A stretch of 52,848 nucleotides of DNA from a bacterium (lineage in GTDB: Bacteria; Vulcanimicrobiota; Vulcanimicrobiia; Eremiobacterales; Eremiobacteraceae), in the NCBI GenBank assembly GCA_902812405.1, contig CADDZI010000010.1:1-52848 (forward strand). Reading direction: 5' to 3'. The notes beneath the pieces are model-generated. The model made no database searches, was not told the origin of the DNA, and worked only from the letters and a program-made list of their open reading frames with translations. Position numbers and translations under genes: made by a program. Each line of letters opens with the position of its first letter. Within the stretch, counting starts at the first letter, position 1. Shown piece after piece: positions 27,877 to 35,910 of the stretch.

Positions 27877-28353
27877 TTAGCGGCGGCGCGCCCGCTCGAG
27901 CTCGCGGCGGATTTCCCGCTCTTTGATCGCCTCTCGCTTGTCATACAATTTTTTACCGCGGGCCAGCCCGAGTTCCACCTTGACGTGGTTGCGCCGAAAG
28001 TACAGGCGCAGCGGCAAAAGCGTCAGGCCCTTTTCCTGCAGCTTGCCCGCCAAGCGGTCGATTTCGCGGCGGTGGAGCAAAAGCTTGCGGTCGCGCCGCG
28101 GCTCATGTTGCGAGAAATACGTGCCCCGCCCGTAGGGCGGAATGTGCATGTTGACAAGCCACGCCTCGCGGCCTCGCAGGCGTGCGAAGGCGTCTCCCAG
28201 CGAGCACCCGTTTTCGCGCAGGCTCTTGACCTCGGTGCCGGTCAGCGCCAGACCGGCCTCGAACGTATCCTGAATCGCGTAGTCGTGGAACGCCCGCCGG
28301 TTGGACGCGATCAGTTTGGTACCCGCCCGGCCGTCAGCGTCGTGGGTCGTCAT
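27877..28353 (-). CDS. smpB: SsrA-binding protein SmpB
   Basis: A 158-residue SmpB that brings tmRNA to stalled ribosomes. Motifs: NRRAFHDYAIQDTFEAGLAL, TGTEVKSLRENGCSL, HIPPYGRGTYFSQHEPRRDR and the C-terminal basic GKKLYDKREAIKEREIRREL, which forms a helix in the mRNA channel. The start is the internal ATG inside the thioesterase tail (20-base overlap), since the longer frame adds only a few residues unlike other SmpB. tmRNA (ssrA) is not in the window. A gap of 118 bases without an obvious feature separates it from tilS. Confidence 0.96.
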   Translation of the reverse strand: MTTHDADGRAGTKLIASNRRAFHDYAIQDTFEAGLALTGTEVKSLRENGCSLGDAFARLRGREAWLVNMHIPPYGRGTYFSQHEPRRDRKLLLHRREIDRLAGKLQEKGLTLLPLRLYFRRNHVKVELGLARGKKLYDKREAIKEREIRRELERARRR

Positions 28354-28813
28354 CGGCGATGAACTTTCCGTGGGCCAGGGCATACAGGGTGCCTCGTTCG
28401 TCCTCGAGACTGGCGCGCAGCTGCAGTAGCCGGCCGCGGCGATGTTCGACGCTGCCGCGAACGACCAGGGGAATGTCCACCGGCACCGCCCGGCGGAAGC
28501 GCACGTCCAGGCGTCCCGTCACCGCCCGCACGCCGGCCGCGATGGCGGCGTGCGCCATTGCTTCGTCCAACACGGTGACGACGATGCCACCGTGCAGCAT
28601 CCCGCTCCAGCCCGCAAAGCGGCTGGCCGGCATAAAGCGAGCCTGCGCGGATTGCTCGCCATAGGCAAACTGCAGCCGCAGCCCTTGCGGATTGTCGGGA
28701 CCGCAGGCAAAGCAGCGCCGATCATCCTGCAAAGCCGCGCCGGGCGGCGACGGCGCTGACGCGGAGGACAGGGACGATGCGGGCGGCCGCAACGCAGACG
28801 TGTCGTCGTCCAT
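28334..28813 (-). CDS. Hotdog-fold thioesterase (PaaI-like)
   Basis: A 159-residue protein with a single hotdog domain. CFACGPDNPQGLRLQF at the start of the domain and SGMLHGGIVVTVLDEAMAHA (the His-Gly-Gly-x5-Leu-Asp-Glu helix that binds CoA ester) are characteristic of PaaI-type thioesterases. The N-terminal 35 residues are Ser/Ala/Pro-rich and disordered-looking. It hydrolyses acyl-CoA or aryl-CoA; the substrate is not predictable. The start is the ATG one base past the stop of the metallophosphoesterase gene. It overlaps smpB. Confidence 0.85.
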   Translation of the reverse strand: MDDDTSALRPPASSLSSASAPSPPGAALQDDRRCFACGPDNPQGLRLQFAYGEQSAQARFMPASRFAGWSGMLHGGIVVTVLDEAMAHAAIAAGVRAVTGRLDVRFRRAVPVDIPLVVRGSVEHRRGRLLQLRASLEDERGTLYALAHGKFIADDDPRR

Positions 28814-28814
28814 G

Positions 28815-29585
28815 TTAGTACCCCAGGCTGAGGCGTTGCCCAAGTTGCGGCGGCAGGTGGACGTCGGCTATTCGCGCCCGCACGCCGTCAACGTCGTAGG
28901 TCACACGGACAAGCTCGATCACGCCGGTCTCGTCGTCAAAGTAGGCAAAGGCCGCCGCGGGATTGCCGTCGCGGGGCTGGCCGACGCTGCCCGGGTTGAC
29001 GAGGTAGCGAAAGCGCGGGCTGACCTGAATGCGTCCGCCGCGCACCAAGCGCTGGTGGAACGTGGGTTGCGGACCGGCGGGTGAGGCGCGGCGTTCTCCA
29101 TGCGCCTGCGCGGTTTCTTGGAAGAACACCTCGGCCACGTGCGTGTGGCCGAAGAAGGTCACCGGCTTATGAACCCTCTCGAAGGCGGCTTGGGCATCGC
29201 GCACGCCCAAGATGTAGTCGAAGTGCGACTCCGGCGCCCCGTGCACGACGGCGAAGGACTCGAACGATAACTCGCGCGGCAACCCATCGAGGTAGGCTCG
29301 GTTCTCCACCGTCAGGGCGGTCCGGGTCCACAAGATCGCCTGCGCGGCCAGCGCATTGAACCCGTCCGCGGCTCCTTCGGCCACCGCCGCCTCGTCGTGA
29401 TTGCCGGCGATGGCCAAGCAGCTGCGGCCGCGCAAGAGGTCGCAACACTCGTTGGGACTGGGACCGTAGCCGACGATGTCACCCAGGCAAATCACTTGGT
29501 CCGCTCCTCGCGCGTCAACGTCGGCCAAGACGGCCGTCAAGGCTTCGAGGTTGCCGTGGATATCGGAGAGGATTGCGTACCGCAC
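28815..29585 (-). CDS. Calcineurin-like metallophosphoesterase (YfcE/diadenosine-type)
   Basis: A 256-residue phosphoesterase starting at a GTG two bases after the BON gene stop. The metal-site motifs are in order: ILSDIHGN, VICLGDIVGYGPSPNEC, AIAGNHDEAAV, VVHGAPES and FFGHTHVAEV. This is the family of phosphodiesterases and symmetrical dinucleotide hydrolases that use two divalent metals. The C-terminal NPGSVGQPRDGNPAAAFAYF segment is the part that closes the active site in this subgroup. The physiological substrate is unknown. Confidence 0.9.
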   Translation of the reverse strand: MRYAILSDIHGNLEALTAVLADVDARGADQVICLGDIVGYGPSPNECCDLLRGRSCLAIAGNHDEAAVAEGAADGFNALAAQAILWTRTALTVENRAYLDGLPRELSFESFAVVHGAPESHFDYILGVRDAQAAFERVHKPVTFFGHTHVAEVFFQETAQAHGERRASPAGPQPTFHQRLVRGGRIQVSPRFRYLVNPGSVGQPRDGNPAAAFAYFDDETGVIELVRVTYDVDGVRARIADVHLPPQLGQRLSLGY

Positions 29586-29586
29586 G

Positions 29587-30198
29587 TCAACCCTGAATGC
29601 GCAGGCGATCGACAACGCGCGCCACCCCGTGCACGCCGCGTGCGGTCTGTACGACGAGGGCGTGGACCGTCGCGTTGGGCACACTGCCGGTCAAGGTCGC
29701 GACGCGCCGGTGAACACTGACCCCGACGCGCAGGGCGTTGACGCCGGTCTGCGCCGCCAGCGCGGCTTGAATGCGCGCCTGGAGGGCCAGGTCGTCCGCA
29801 ATCTCCCGCGCGGTCGGCGCTTTGGGGTTGATGCGCAGGCGATCGCGAACGCCGCGCACGCCCGCGATGCCGCGCACCGCACGTTCGATGCGCGTGCGCT
29901 CTGCCGGCGAGGGAACCTCGCCCGAGAGGCTCACGATGCCGTCGCGCACCGTCAAGCTCACCAGCGTGACCGTTGCCGGATCGACGACGGTGATGGCGGC
30001 GCGTGCCTGAGCGGCGATCAGGGCGTCGTCGGCCGTGCGTTTGGCGCCTTGCTGCTGCGCCGGGCTGCAGGCCACGCAGACGGCCGTCAGGCACATGAGG
30101 ATGCCCGCCGCGCGCGCGGCACGCGCCAATCGGCACGTGGCGGAGGCGGCACGCAGCGGCAAGCTGAAGGCGGTCATCGACGGCAACCCGCGCTTCAT
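29587..30198 (-). CDS. BON-domain lipoprotein
   Basis: A 203-residue protein with a lipoprotein signal (GILMCLTAVCVAC, acylated Cys near residue 44). Two BON-type repeats follow: one with TVRDGIVSLSGEVPSPAERT and IAGVRGVRDRLRI, one with VHRRVATLTGSVPNATVHAL and VHGVARVVDRLRI. BON domains bind lipid or envelope components and are found in osmotic-stress proteins such as OsmY. It starts within the stop of moeA (ATGA) and ends just before the metallophosphoesterase. The link to molybdenum cofactor is positional only. Confidence 0.82.
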   Translation of the reverse strand: MKRGLPSMTAFSLPLRAASATCRLARAARAAGILMCLTAVCVACSPAQQQGAKRTADDALIAAQARAAITVVDPATVTLVSLTVRDGIVSLSGEVPSPAERTRIERAVRGIAGVRGVRDRLRINPKAPTAREIADDLALQARIQAALAAQTGVNALRVGVSVHRRVATLTGSVPNATVHALVVQTARGVHGVARVVDRLRIQG

Positions 30199-31391
30199 CG
30201 CAGCGTCCTCGTCTTGGTCATGGGAAGCACCTCGATCCAGCTGCCTGCGGCCACGGGCGGGCTGCCCTCGGGTACAACGAAGATGCCGTCAGCGTAGGCC
30301 AAGATGTGCATCTGCGAGGAGCTGCCCAGCATAGGCCGAGCCCACAGACCGTCCGCCGTGTGCCGCATGTGCACCGGAATGCGGTGCTCGAGGTCTCCCG
30401 AAAGCGCAATCATGGTTTCCAGACGCGCGCGCCAGGGCAGCTCGGCGGGCTCTTTGCCCACCATGCGCAGCAAGACGGGCTTTGCCAAAGCCTCAAACAT
30501 CACGAGCGCCGAGACGGGATTCCCCGGCAATCCGATGACCGGCTGATCTCCGACGAGACCCAGCATGACCGGCCGTCCGGGTTTCACGCGCACGCCGTGC
30601 ACGATGACGCCCGGATCGCCCGCCGCCGCCACCAACGCCGGCGTGTAGTCTTTGGTCCCGACGCTGGAACCTCCCGAAACGATCACCGCGTCCGCGGTTG
30701 CCAGAGCCGCCGACAGTGCGTGCATGAGAACCTCCCTCGCATCCGGGAGAAGTTCGGGGGCAAGAGCGTCAAATCCCAAGGCGTGCACGGCAGTGGCGAT
30801 CGTCACGCCGTTGGATTCTCGAATCTGTCCGGGTCTGAGGGGGCGCCCGGCGGGCACGAGCTCGTCTCCCGTAACCAAAATGGCAACGCGCGGGGGCCGG
30901 TAGGTCGCGACCTCGGAAACTCCGGCGGCTGCCAGCAGTCCGATGGCTGCCGGGTCAAGGACGCGACCCGGTTCGAAGAGCACCTGACCCGCACTCACGT
31001 CGGCCGCTCGCGGCGTCACGCGGTCTTCGCAGCCGCGCCCCTCGAAGACGACGATCGTGTCGTCACGTCTTTCGGTATCCTCCACCTTGACGATGCCGGT
31101 CGTGCCTGGGGGCAGCTCCCCGCCCGTGGGGACGGCCACCGCTTGGCCCACGCTCACGGCACACTGCGCCGGCTGGCCCATCACGACTTCGCCCACGAGG
31201 CGCAAAAGCACCGGCTCCTCACGGCGGGCGTGACGGACGTCCTCAGCTCGGACGGCGTACCCGTCCACCATGGAGCGATCGAAAGCCGGAACGTCTTCCG
31301 GCGTGGTTATCCGCTCGGCAAGGATACGGCCTTCAGCCTCCGCCAGGCGGATGCGCTCGATGCGTGCTGGACGAATCGGAAAGGCACGCAT
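30195..31391 (-). CDS. moeA: Molybdopterin molybdenumtransferase MoeA
   Basis: A 398-residue MoeA, which inserts molybdate into adenylylated molybdopterin. Domains: the N-terminal part with RILAERITTPEDVPAFDRS and MVDGYAVRAEDV, then the MoCF domain with GDELVPAG, VIVSGGSSVGTKDY and PVIGLPGNPVSALVMFEAL, then the C-terminal beta-barrel. From the ATG used here the usual first ~18 residues are missing, but they are encoded just upstream (TTIREALEA). No ATG, GTG or TTG is in frame before a stop codon there. An ATC at 31448 lies eight bases after GGGAGGA and may be the true start (417 residues). It opens the long operon to the rhomboid gene. Confidence 0.93.
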   Translation of the reverse strand: MRAFPIRPARIERIRLAEAEGRILAERITTPEDVPAFDRSMVDGYAVRAEDVRHARREEPVLLRLVGEVVMGQPAQCAVSVGQAVAVPTGGELPPGTTGIVKVEDTERRDDTIVVFEGRGCEDRVTPRAADVSAGQVLFEPGRVLDPAAIGLLAAAGVSEVATYRPPRVAILVTGDELVPAGRPLRPGQIRESNGVTIATAVHALGFDALAPELLPDAREVLMHALSAALATADAVIVSGGSSVGTKDYTPALVAAAGDPGVIVHGVRVKPGRPVMLGLVGDQPVIGLPGNPVSALVMFEALAKPVLLRMVGKEPAELPWRARLETMIALSGDLEHRIPVHMRHTADGLWARPMLGSSSQMHILAYADGIFVVPEGSPPVAAGSWIEVLPMTKTRTLR

Positions 31392-31669
31392 GGCCTCCAG
31401 GGCCTCTCGTATCGTCGTCTTGCGCAGCGGAGCACGCGTCGTTGCGATGGCTGTGTTCCTCCCGTGGCTGGTCGTGGTCGTCCGGCAGCTGGAACGCTAT
31501 CCCTTGTGCGTCCCGTTTCCCGGCGCCGCTGCGGGGCGCGCGCCGGCCGGTTCGGAACCGGTGGATGCTGCGTTGTCGCGCCATCCCCCCCGTCCTCCCA
31601 GGCATCGCAGACGGCGCGGACCGCGACCAGGGCGGTTCCCTGTGGATGACGGGCCGGCAAGCGCCGATA

Positions 31670-31685
31670 CTCTTCTTAAGAAGAG
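31670..31685. promoter_or_regulatory. Perfect 16-bp palindrome upstream of pilT
   Basis: CTCTTCTTAAGAAGAG is a perfect inverted repeat, 64 bases upstream of the pilT start and within the ~300-base region between divergent moeA and pilT. It is much less GC-rich than its surroundings. No T-run follows, so it is unlikely to be a terminator. It could be a regulator binding site. The rest of 31464-31739 shows nothing else I can support. Confidence 0.45.
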
Positions 31686-31749
31686 AACACAACGCCTCGA
31701 AGCGCCGGGCACACCCCCAAGCCCGCCCTTGAGGCCCCTGGGAGGCAGC

Positions 31750-32844
31750 ATGTACCCGCACCGGCTTGACGACCTCTTAATCAGCGTCGTTGAGAAGAAC
31801 GCGTCCGATTTGCACCTCGTGGTCGGCAGTCCGCCCATGATGCGCTTGCACGGCACCTTGCGCCCCCTCGTCGAGGAGAAAGTCTCCCCCGAGGACGTCC
31901 AGGCGCTCATGACCTCGGTCATGACCAAAGAGCAGGTGGACGCGCTCAACAAGAACCGCGAATTAGACTTCGCCTACGCCATGGTCGGCGTGGCGCGTTT
32001 CCGCGTCAATGCCAGCTTCGAACGCGGCAGCGTCTGCGCCACGTTCCGCAACATTCCGGATACGCCGCCCTGGCTCGAGGAGATGGGATTTCCGGAAGTC
32101 GTTGCGCAGATGACGCTCAAGCCGCGCGGTCTCGTGCTCGTGACGGGCCCCACCGGCTCCGGTAAGTCCACGACGCTGGCCGCCATGATCAACTACATGA
32201 ACCGCCACCGCAACGCGCGCGTCATCACGATCGAGGACCCCATCGAGTTTCTGCATTCCAACATCGGCTGCCTCATCACGCAGCGCGAATTAAATCGCGA
32301 CACGTTGTCGTTCGCCAACGCTCTGCGCTCAGCGCTGCGTCAGGACCCGGACGTCATCCTCATCGGCGAAATGCGCGACCTCGAGACGATCGCGCTGGCG
32401 CTGACCGCCGCCGAGACAGGCCACCTTGTCTTCGCCACGCTGCACGTTACTTCGGCTGCCGAGTCGCTCAACCGCATCATTGATGTCTTCCCCCCGGAGC
32501 AGCAGGAGCAGATCCGATTGCAGCTGGCGGGCGTCCTGGAGGCGGTCTTCACCCAGACCCTCGTGCGCAAAGCGGATGGCACGGGCCGGGTGTGCGCGAT
32601 GGAGATCCTGGTCGGCACGCCCGCCGTCCGCAACCTGATCCGCGAAAATAAACCTGCGCAGATCGCAAGCGCCATGCAGACCGGGCAGAACGTCGGCATG
32701 CAAACCCTGGACCGCCAGCTCGCCAAGTACGTCAACGACGGCATGGTGACTCTGGAGGCGGCGCTCGAGAAAGCGCTCATTCCGGACGAAGTGCGCCGCT
32801 ACGTCACGGGCGCAGCCGACGGGAAACCGCGCGCCGCATTCTAA
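31750..32844 (+). CDS. pilT: Type IV pilus retraction ATPase PilT
   Basis: A 364-residue hexameric ATPase that disassembles pili and powers twitching. The start ATG is preceded by GGGAGG. Motifs: N-terminal LISVVEKNASDLHLVVGSPP (typical PilT), Walker A TGPTGSGKSTTLAAMI, Asp box VITIEDPIEFLH, Walker B-type DPDVILIGEMRDLETI and His box HLVFATLHVTSAAE. GEMRD rather than GEIRD favours PilT over PilB. Together with the pseudopilin-like gene at 7377 it implies type IV pili. It stands alone here, before serS. Confidence 0.95.
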   Translation: MYPHRLDDLLISVVEKNASDLHLVVGSPPMMRLHGTLRPLVEEKVSPEDVQALMTSVMTKEQVDALNKNRELDFAYAMVGVARFRVNASFERGSVCATFRNIPDTPPWLEEMGFPEVVAQMTLKPRGLVLVTGPTGSGKSTTLAAMINYMNRHRNARVITIEDPIEFLHSNIGCLITQRELNRDTLSFANALRSALRQDPDVILIGEMRDLETIALALTAAETGHLVFATLHVTSAAESLNRIIDVFPPEQQEQIRLQLAGVLEAVFTQTLVRKADGTGRVCAMEILVGTPAVRNLIRENKPAQIASAMQTGQNVGMQTLDRQLAKYVNDGMVTLEAALEKALIPDEVRRYVTGAADGKPRAAF

Positions 32845-32967
32845 GCCCGCTCGGTCGCCCCGGCAGGTCGAGCCTGGCACGTGCGGCATGCAAGGCCCGG
32901 TGTGCGCCACCACGACGCGGCTCGAGGCAAAGGTTCACAGCGCAGGCGGCTCTAAACGGCCCTTCAC

Positions 32968-34251
32968 ATGATCGACCGGAATTTGCTGCGCGAGAACCCG
33001 GAACGTGTTCGCCGCTCTCTCCTGCGTCGCGGTTTGGATGCGACGCCCGTGGACGAAGCCTGCGCGCTTGACGAGCGCTGGCGAGCGGCCGTCACGCGCG
33101 CCGACCGGCTGAAGGCCGAACGCAACGCGCTCTCCGCCGCCTTCGCGCAGGCCAAAGCCTCGGGCACGCCGGCCGACCTCGAGCGTCTGCGCCGGCGTTC
33201 GAACGAGCTCGCCGCCGAGGTTGCCGCCGCCGAGCACGAGGCGCGGGAGGCCGAGCGCGCTCTCGAGCAGGTCCTCGAACAGATTCCCAACCTGGTCGCC
33301 GACGAGGTGCCCGATGGATCGGGTGAAGAGGCCAACGTCCAAGTGCGCTCGAGCGGCCCGCCCCCGGCCCCGGCCGGCACGCCCAAGCCTCACTGGGATA
33401 TTGGCGAGGAATTGGGGATCCTCGACTTCGAGCGTGGCGCACGTCTGGCGCGCAGCCGCTTCGCCGTGCTCGTGGGCGCTGGCGCTCGGCTGAGCCGGGC
33501 GCTGGTTGACTTCTTTCTGGCGCGTAACCTGGCTGCCGGCTTCACCGAGATCAATCCGCCGATTCTCGTCAACCGGGAATCCGTGGCCGCAACCGGCCAC
33601 TTGAGCAAATTCAGCGACCAGATGTTTTCGGTGGACGGAGCATCGCTCTACCTGTCGCCGACCGCGGAAGTGCAGCTTGTCAACCTGCACCGGGACGAGA
33701 TTCTGGCTGCATCGGACTTGCCCAAGTTGTACACCGCCTACACGCCGTGCTTTCGCCAAGAAGCGGGGGCGGCAGGCAAGGACACCCGAGGCTTGATCCG
33801 CCAGCATCAGTTCGAGAAAGTCGAACTCGTGGCGGTCTGCGAGCCGAATCAAGCTGCCACACTCCACGAACGGATCACGGCGCAAGCGGAGAGCTTGCTA
33901 CAAGCGTTGGGGCTGCCGTACCGCATCATGGCGCTCTGCGCGGGCGACCTCGGCTTCGCGTCGCGCAAGACCTACGACCTCGAGGTCTGGCTGCCCGGTC
34001 AGAAGGCCTATCGCGAGATTTCGTCGTGCAGCGACTGCGGAGACTTCCAAGCACGGCGCGCCAATCTACGCTTTCGCAGCGCCCCCACGGCGCGCCCGCG
34101 CTTCGCGCACACGTTGAACGGTTCGGCTTTGGCCGTTGGGCGCACGCTGGTCGCCATTCTCGAAAATTACCGGCAGCCCGACGGGTCGGTCGTCATTCCC
34201 GAGGTCCTGCGCCCGTACATGCAGGGCCTGGACGCCATCCGCCCCGCCTGA
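32968..34251 (+). CDS. serS: Serine-tRNA ligase
   Basis: A 427-residue class II synthetase. The N-terminal long coiled-coil arm (about residues 30-105, rich in Arg, Glu and Ala) grips the tRNA variable arm. The catalytic core has motif 1-type NLAAGFTEINPPILVN, motif 2 TAYTPCFRQEAGAAGKDTRG (contains FRxE) and the motif 3 region SALAVGRTLVAILENYRQPD. No ribosome site is obvious and the upstream 120 bases show no T-box leader. It is convergent with the CYTH-CHAD gene, with palindromic repeats between. Confidence 0.97.
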   Translation: MIDRNLLRENPERVRRSLLRRGLDATPVDEACALDERWRAAVTRADRLKAERNALSAAFAQAKASGTPADLERLRRRSNELAAEVAAAEHEAREAERALEQVLEQIPNLVADEVPDGSGEEANVQVRSSGPPPAPAGTPKPHWDIGEELGILDFERGARLARSRFAVLVGAGARLSRALVDFFLARNLAAGFTEINPPILVNRESVAATGHLSKFSDQMFSVDGASLYLSPTAEVQLVNLHRDEILAASDLPKLYTAYTPCFRQEAGAAGKDTRGLIRQHQFEKVELVAVCEPNQAATLHERITAQAESLLQALGLPYRIMALCAGDLGFASRKTYDLEVWLPGQKAYREISSCSDCGDFQARRANLRFRSAPTARPRFAHTLNGSALAVGRTLVAILENYRQPDGSVVIPEVLRPYMQGLDAIRPA

Positions 34252-34280
34252 GTCGCACGGACGGGGACGGAACGTCCCTT

Positions 34281-34380
34281 CGGTCGCGCAAGCGCGACCG
34301 CTTCACGACGCAGCCGTAGCGGCCGCCTTCAGGCGACTGCTACACGACGCAGCCGTAGCGGCCGCGTTCAGGCGGCCGAT
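34281..34380. repeat. Palindromic repeat cluster (three hairpins)
   Basis: CGGTCGCGCAAGCGCGACCG (34281-34300) is a perfect palindrome with ACGTCCC on its left. Two more copies of the family follow in opposite orientation (GTAGCGGCCGCCTTCAGGCG at 34316 and GTAGCGGCCGCGTTCAGGCG at 34355). They are embedded in a 39-base tandem that shares ACGACGCAGCCGTAGCGGCC. The right end carries the GATGGAACGT flank. It lies between convergent serS and the CYTH-CHAD gene. Confidence 0.8.
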
Positions 34381-34425
34381 GGAACGTTACGCCTTGGGGT
34401 ATTCCTCTGCATTGCAGATTGACCG

Positions 34426-35910
34426 TCAGGGGGCGCGCTTGACGACCTTCTTCCACGCCTTGCGCCACCCCGCCCGTGCTTCCTTTGCCGCCAACATCTC
34501 CAACGTTGCCAACTCCCCCGCCACGAAGACCGTTTCTCGCGCGCCCCGCAGCCGCTGCAACGTCTCCTGCACGACGACCGCGTCGTGTACCTCGCCCAGA
34601 ATGCGCTGCAGCTTGGCCAGCCGGCGCGCAAAGCGCAGCATCGGCTTGCCCACGACCGCCGTAACGGCTTCCGCCGCGTAGCGGCAGCGCTTGGCTTTGA
34701 TGCGAATGCGGTGCAGGTGCTCGTCATCGGGATCGTCGCCCGCGTCCTCCACGGCCGTGCGCAACTTTTTCCATGGCTCGTCCACGAGCGGGGGCACGAT
34801 CGCTGCGGCCGGTTCCGAGCCATGCGCGATGATCCGAGGCTGCGTGGCCGCCTGCACCAGCTCGTCGAGCAGTGCGATGTAGCGTGGATCGTGCAACGTT
34901 GCCGACAGCCGGCGGCGCGCCTCCGCCGCGGCGCGCGCAAAGTGACGGATAACGGCGGATACGGGCCGGGCATTGACTTCGTCCAGGTGAACGGCGGCAC
35001 GCCGGACGCGCGCAACGAGGATATCGGCATCCCGCACGGCGCCCAGCTCGTCCGCCAGCCAGGCGATCGTGTTGCGCAAACTGGCGGCCCACGTTTCGTC
35101 CAGAAGGGGTAGAAAGGTTCGCAGGGCCGAGCGCAGGCGTCGCGTCGCGACGCGGGCCTGATGCACGCTTTCGGGGTCCATGGCCGCGCGCAGCGGAGCG
35201 TCGCAGTGCAGCAGCTTGGCAACCGGATCGGCCAAAGCGTAGCGGACGACCTCTTCGGTCGTGCTCTCCGGGCCGACGGCGGGCGGGGCAATCTCGGGAG
35301 GCTCGAGAGCCGGACTCCCCAACGCCCGCACGCTCTTGGCGGCAATGGGGACGGCTCCCGCACCGGCTTCCCGCAAGCGGTTGACGACGGGCTCGACGAT
35401 GTGTGAAGACACGCCGCGCGCCACTTCGATCTCGAGCTCGCGAAAACGCTCGGCGACGCGTCCGTCGTGCAGCACCCGCACGTCGTCGTGCGCCACTTCG
35501 GCAACCTCGCGTCCTGTGGCATCCGCCAACCTGACGCTTGTGCGCACCGTCCGCAGGATGGCAACCGGGACCGGGGCGCGGCCGCGCAGGTACGCACTGA
35601 CAAGGTCGAGCGCTTCGGCCGGTGGCTTGAGTGCCGGTCCGGCGAAGCTAAACTCCGGCCTCGACCATAAATCGTTGCGGCCGCTGCCGGCAAGTTTGAC
35701 CGTCCATCCTTCGCCCCGCCGGTAGCGCAGGCTGCAACCCCACCGCGTCAGCGTCAAGTCCGGGGTGTCGTAGTAGACGGTCGTCAAACGCCGGGTGCGC
35801 ACCTGACTCACGCGCAGGCCGTCGAGCGTGCTGCCCGCCGCCGGCAGCCGGAAACGGGGTGGCACGCTGAGTTTAAACTCCCGTTCGACGTGCGCCTCGC
35901 GGCGGCTCAT
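34426..35910 (-). CDS. CYTH and CHAD domain protein
   Basis: A 494-residue protein. The N-terminal CYTH (triphosphate tunnel) domain starts with the ExExK-like HVEREFKL and has RRLTTVYYDTPDLTLTRWG, then GWTVKL and FRELEIEVA. The C-terminal CHAD domain has VHQARVATRRLRSALRTFLP and HRIRIKAKRCRYAAEAV, with conserved His and many Arg/Lys that bind polyphosphate. CYTH enzymes hydrolyse triphosphates, and CHAD targets polyphosphate granules. The start overlaps the glgC stop (ATGA), which is unusual and hints at a link between glycogen and polyphosphate storage. Activity of the CYTH site cannot be judged here. Confidence 0.92.
   Translation of the reverse strand: MSRREAHVEREFKLSVPPRFRLPAAGSTLDGLRVSQVRTRRLTTVYYDTPDLTLTRWGCSLRYRRGEGWTVKLAGSGRNDLWSRPEFSFAGPALKPPAEALDLVSAYLRGRAPVPVAILRTVRTSVRLADATGREVAEVAHDDVRVLHDGRVAERFRELEIEVARGVSSHIVEPVVNRLREAGAGAVPIAAKSVRALGSPALEPPEIAPPAVGPESTTEEVVRYALADPVAKLLHCDAPLRAAMDPESVHQARVATRRLRSALRTFLPLLDETWAASLRNTIAWLADELGAVRDADILVARVRRAAVHLDEVNARPVSAVIRHFARAAAEARRRLSATLHDPRYIALLDELVQAATQPRIIAHGSEPAAAIVPPLVDEPWKKLRTAVEDAGDDPDDEHLHRIRIKAKRCRYAAEAVTAVVGKPMLRFARRLAKLQRILGEVHDAVVVQETLQRLRGARETVFVAGELATLEMLAAKEARAGWRKAWKKVVKRAP

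Noticed and set aside
32845-32967. T-box leader before serS
   Set aside because: No T-box consensus, specifier loop or terminator is visible in these 123 bases.
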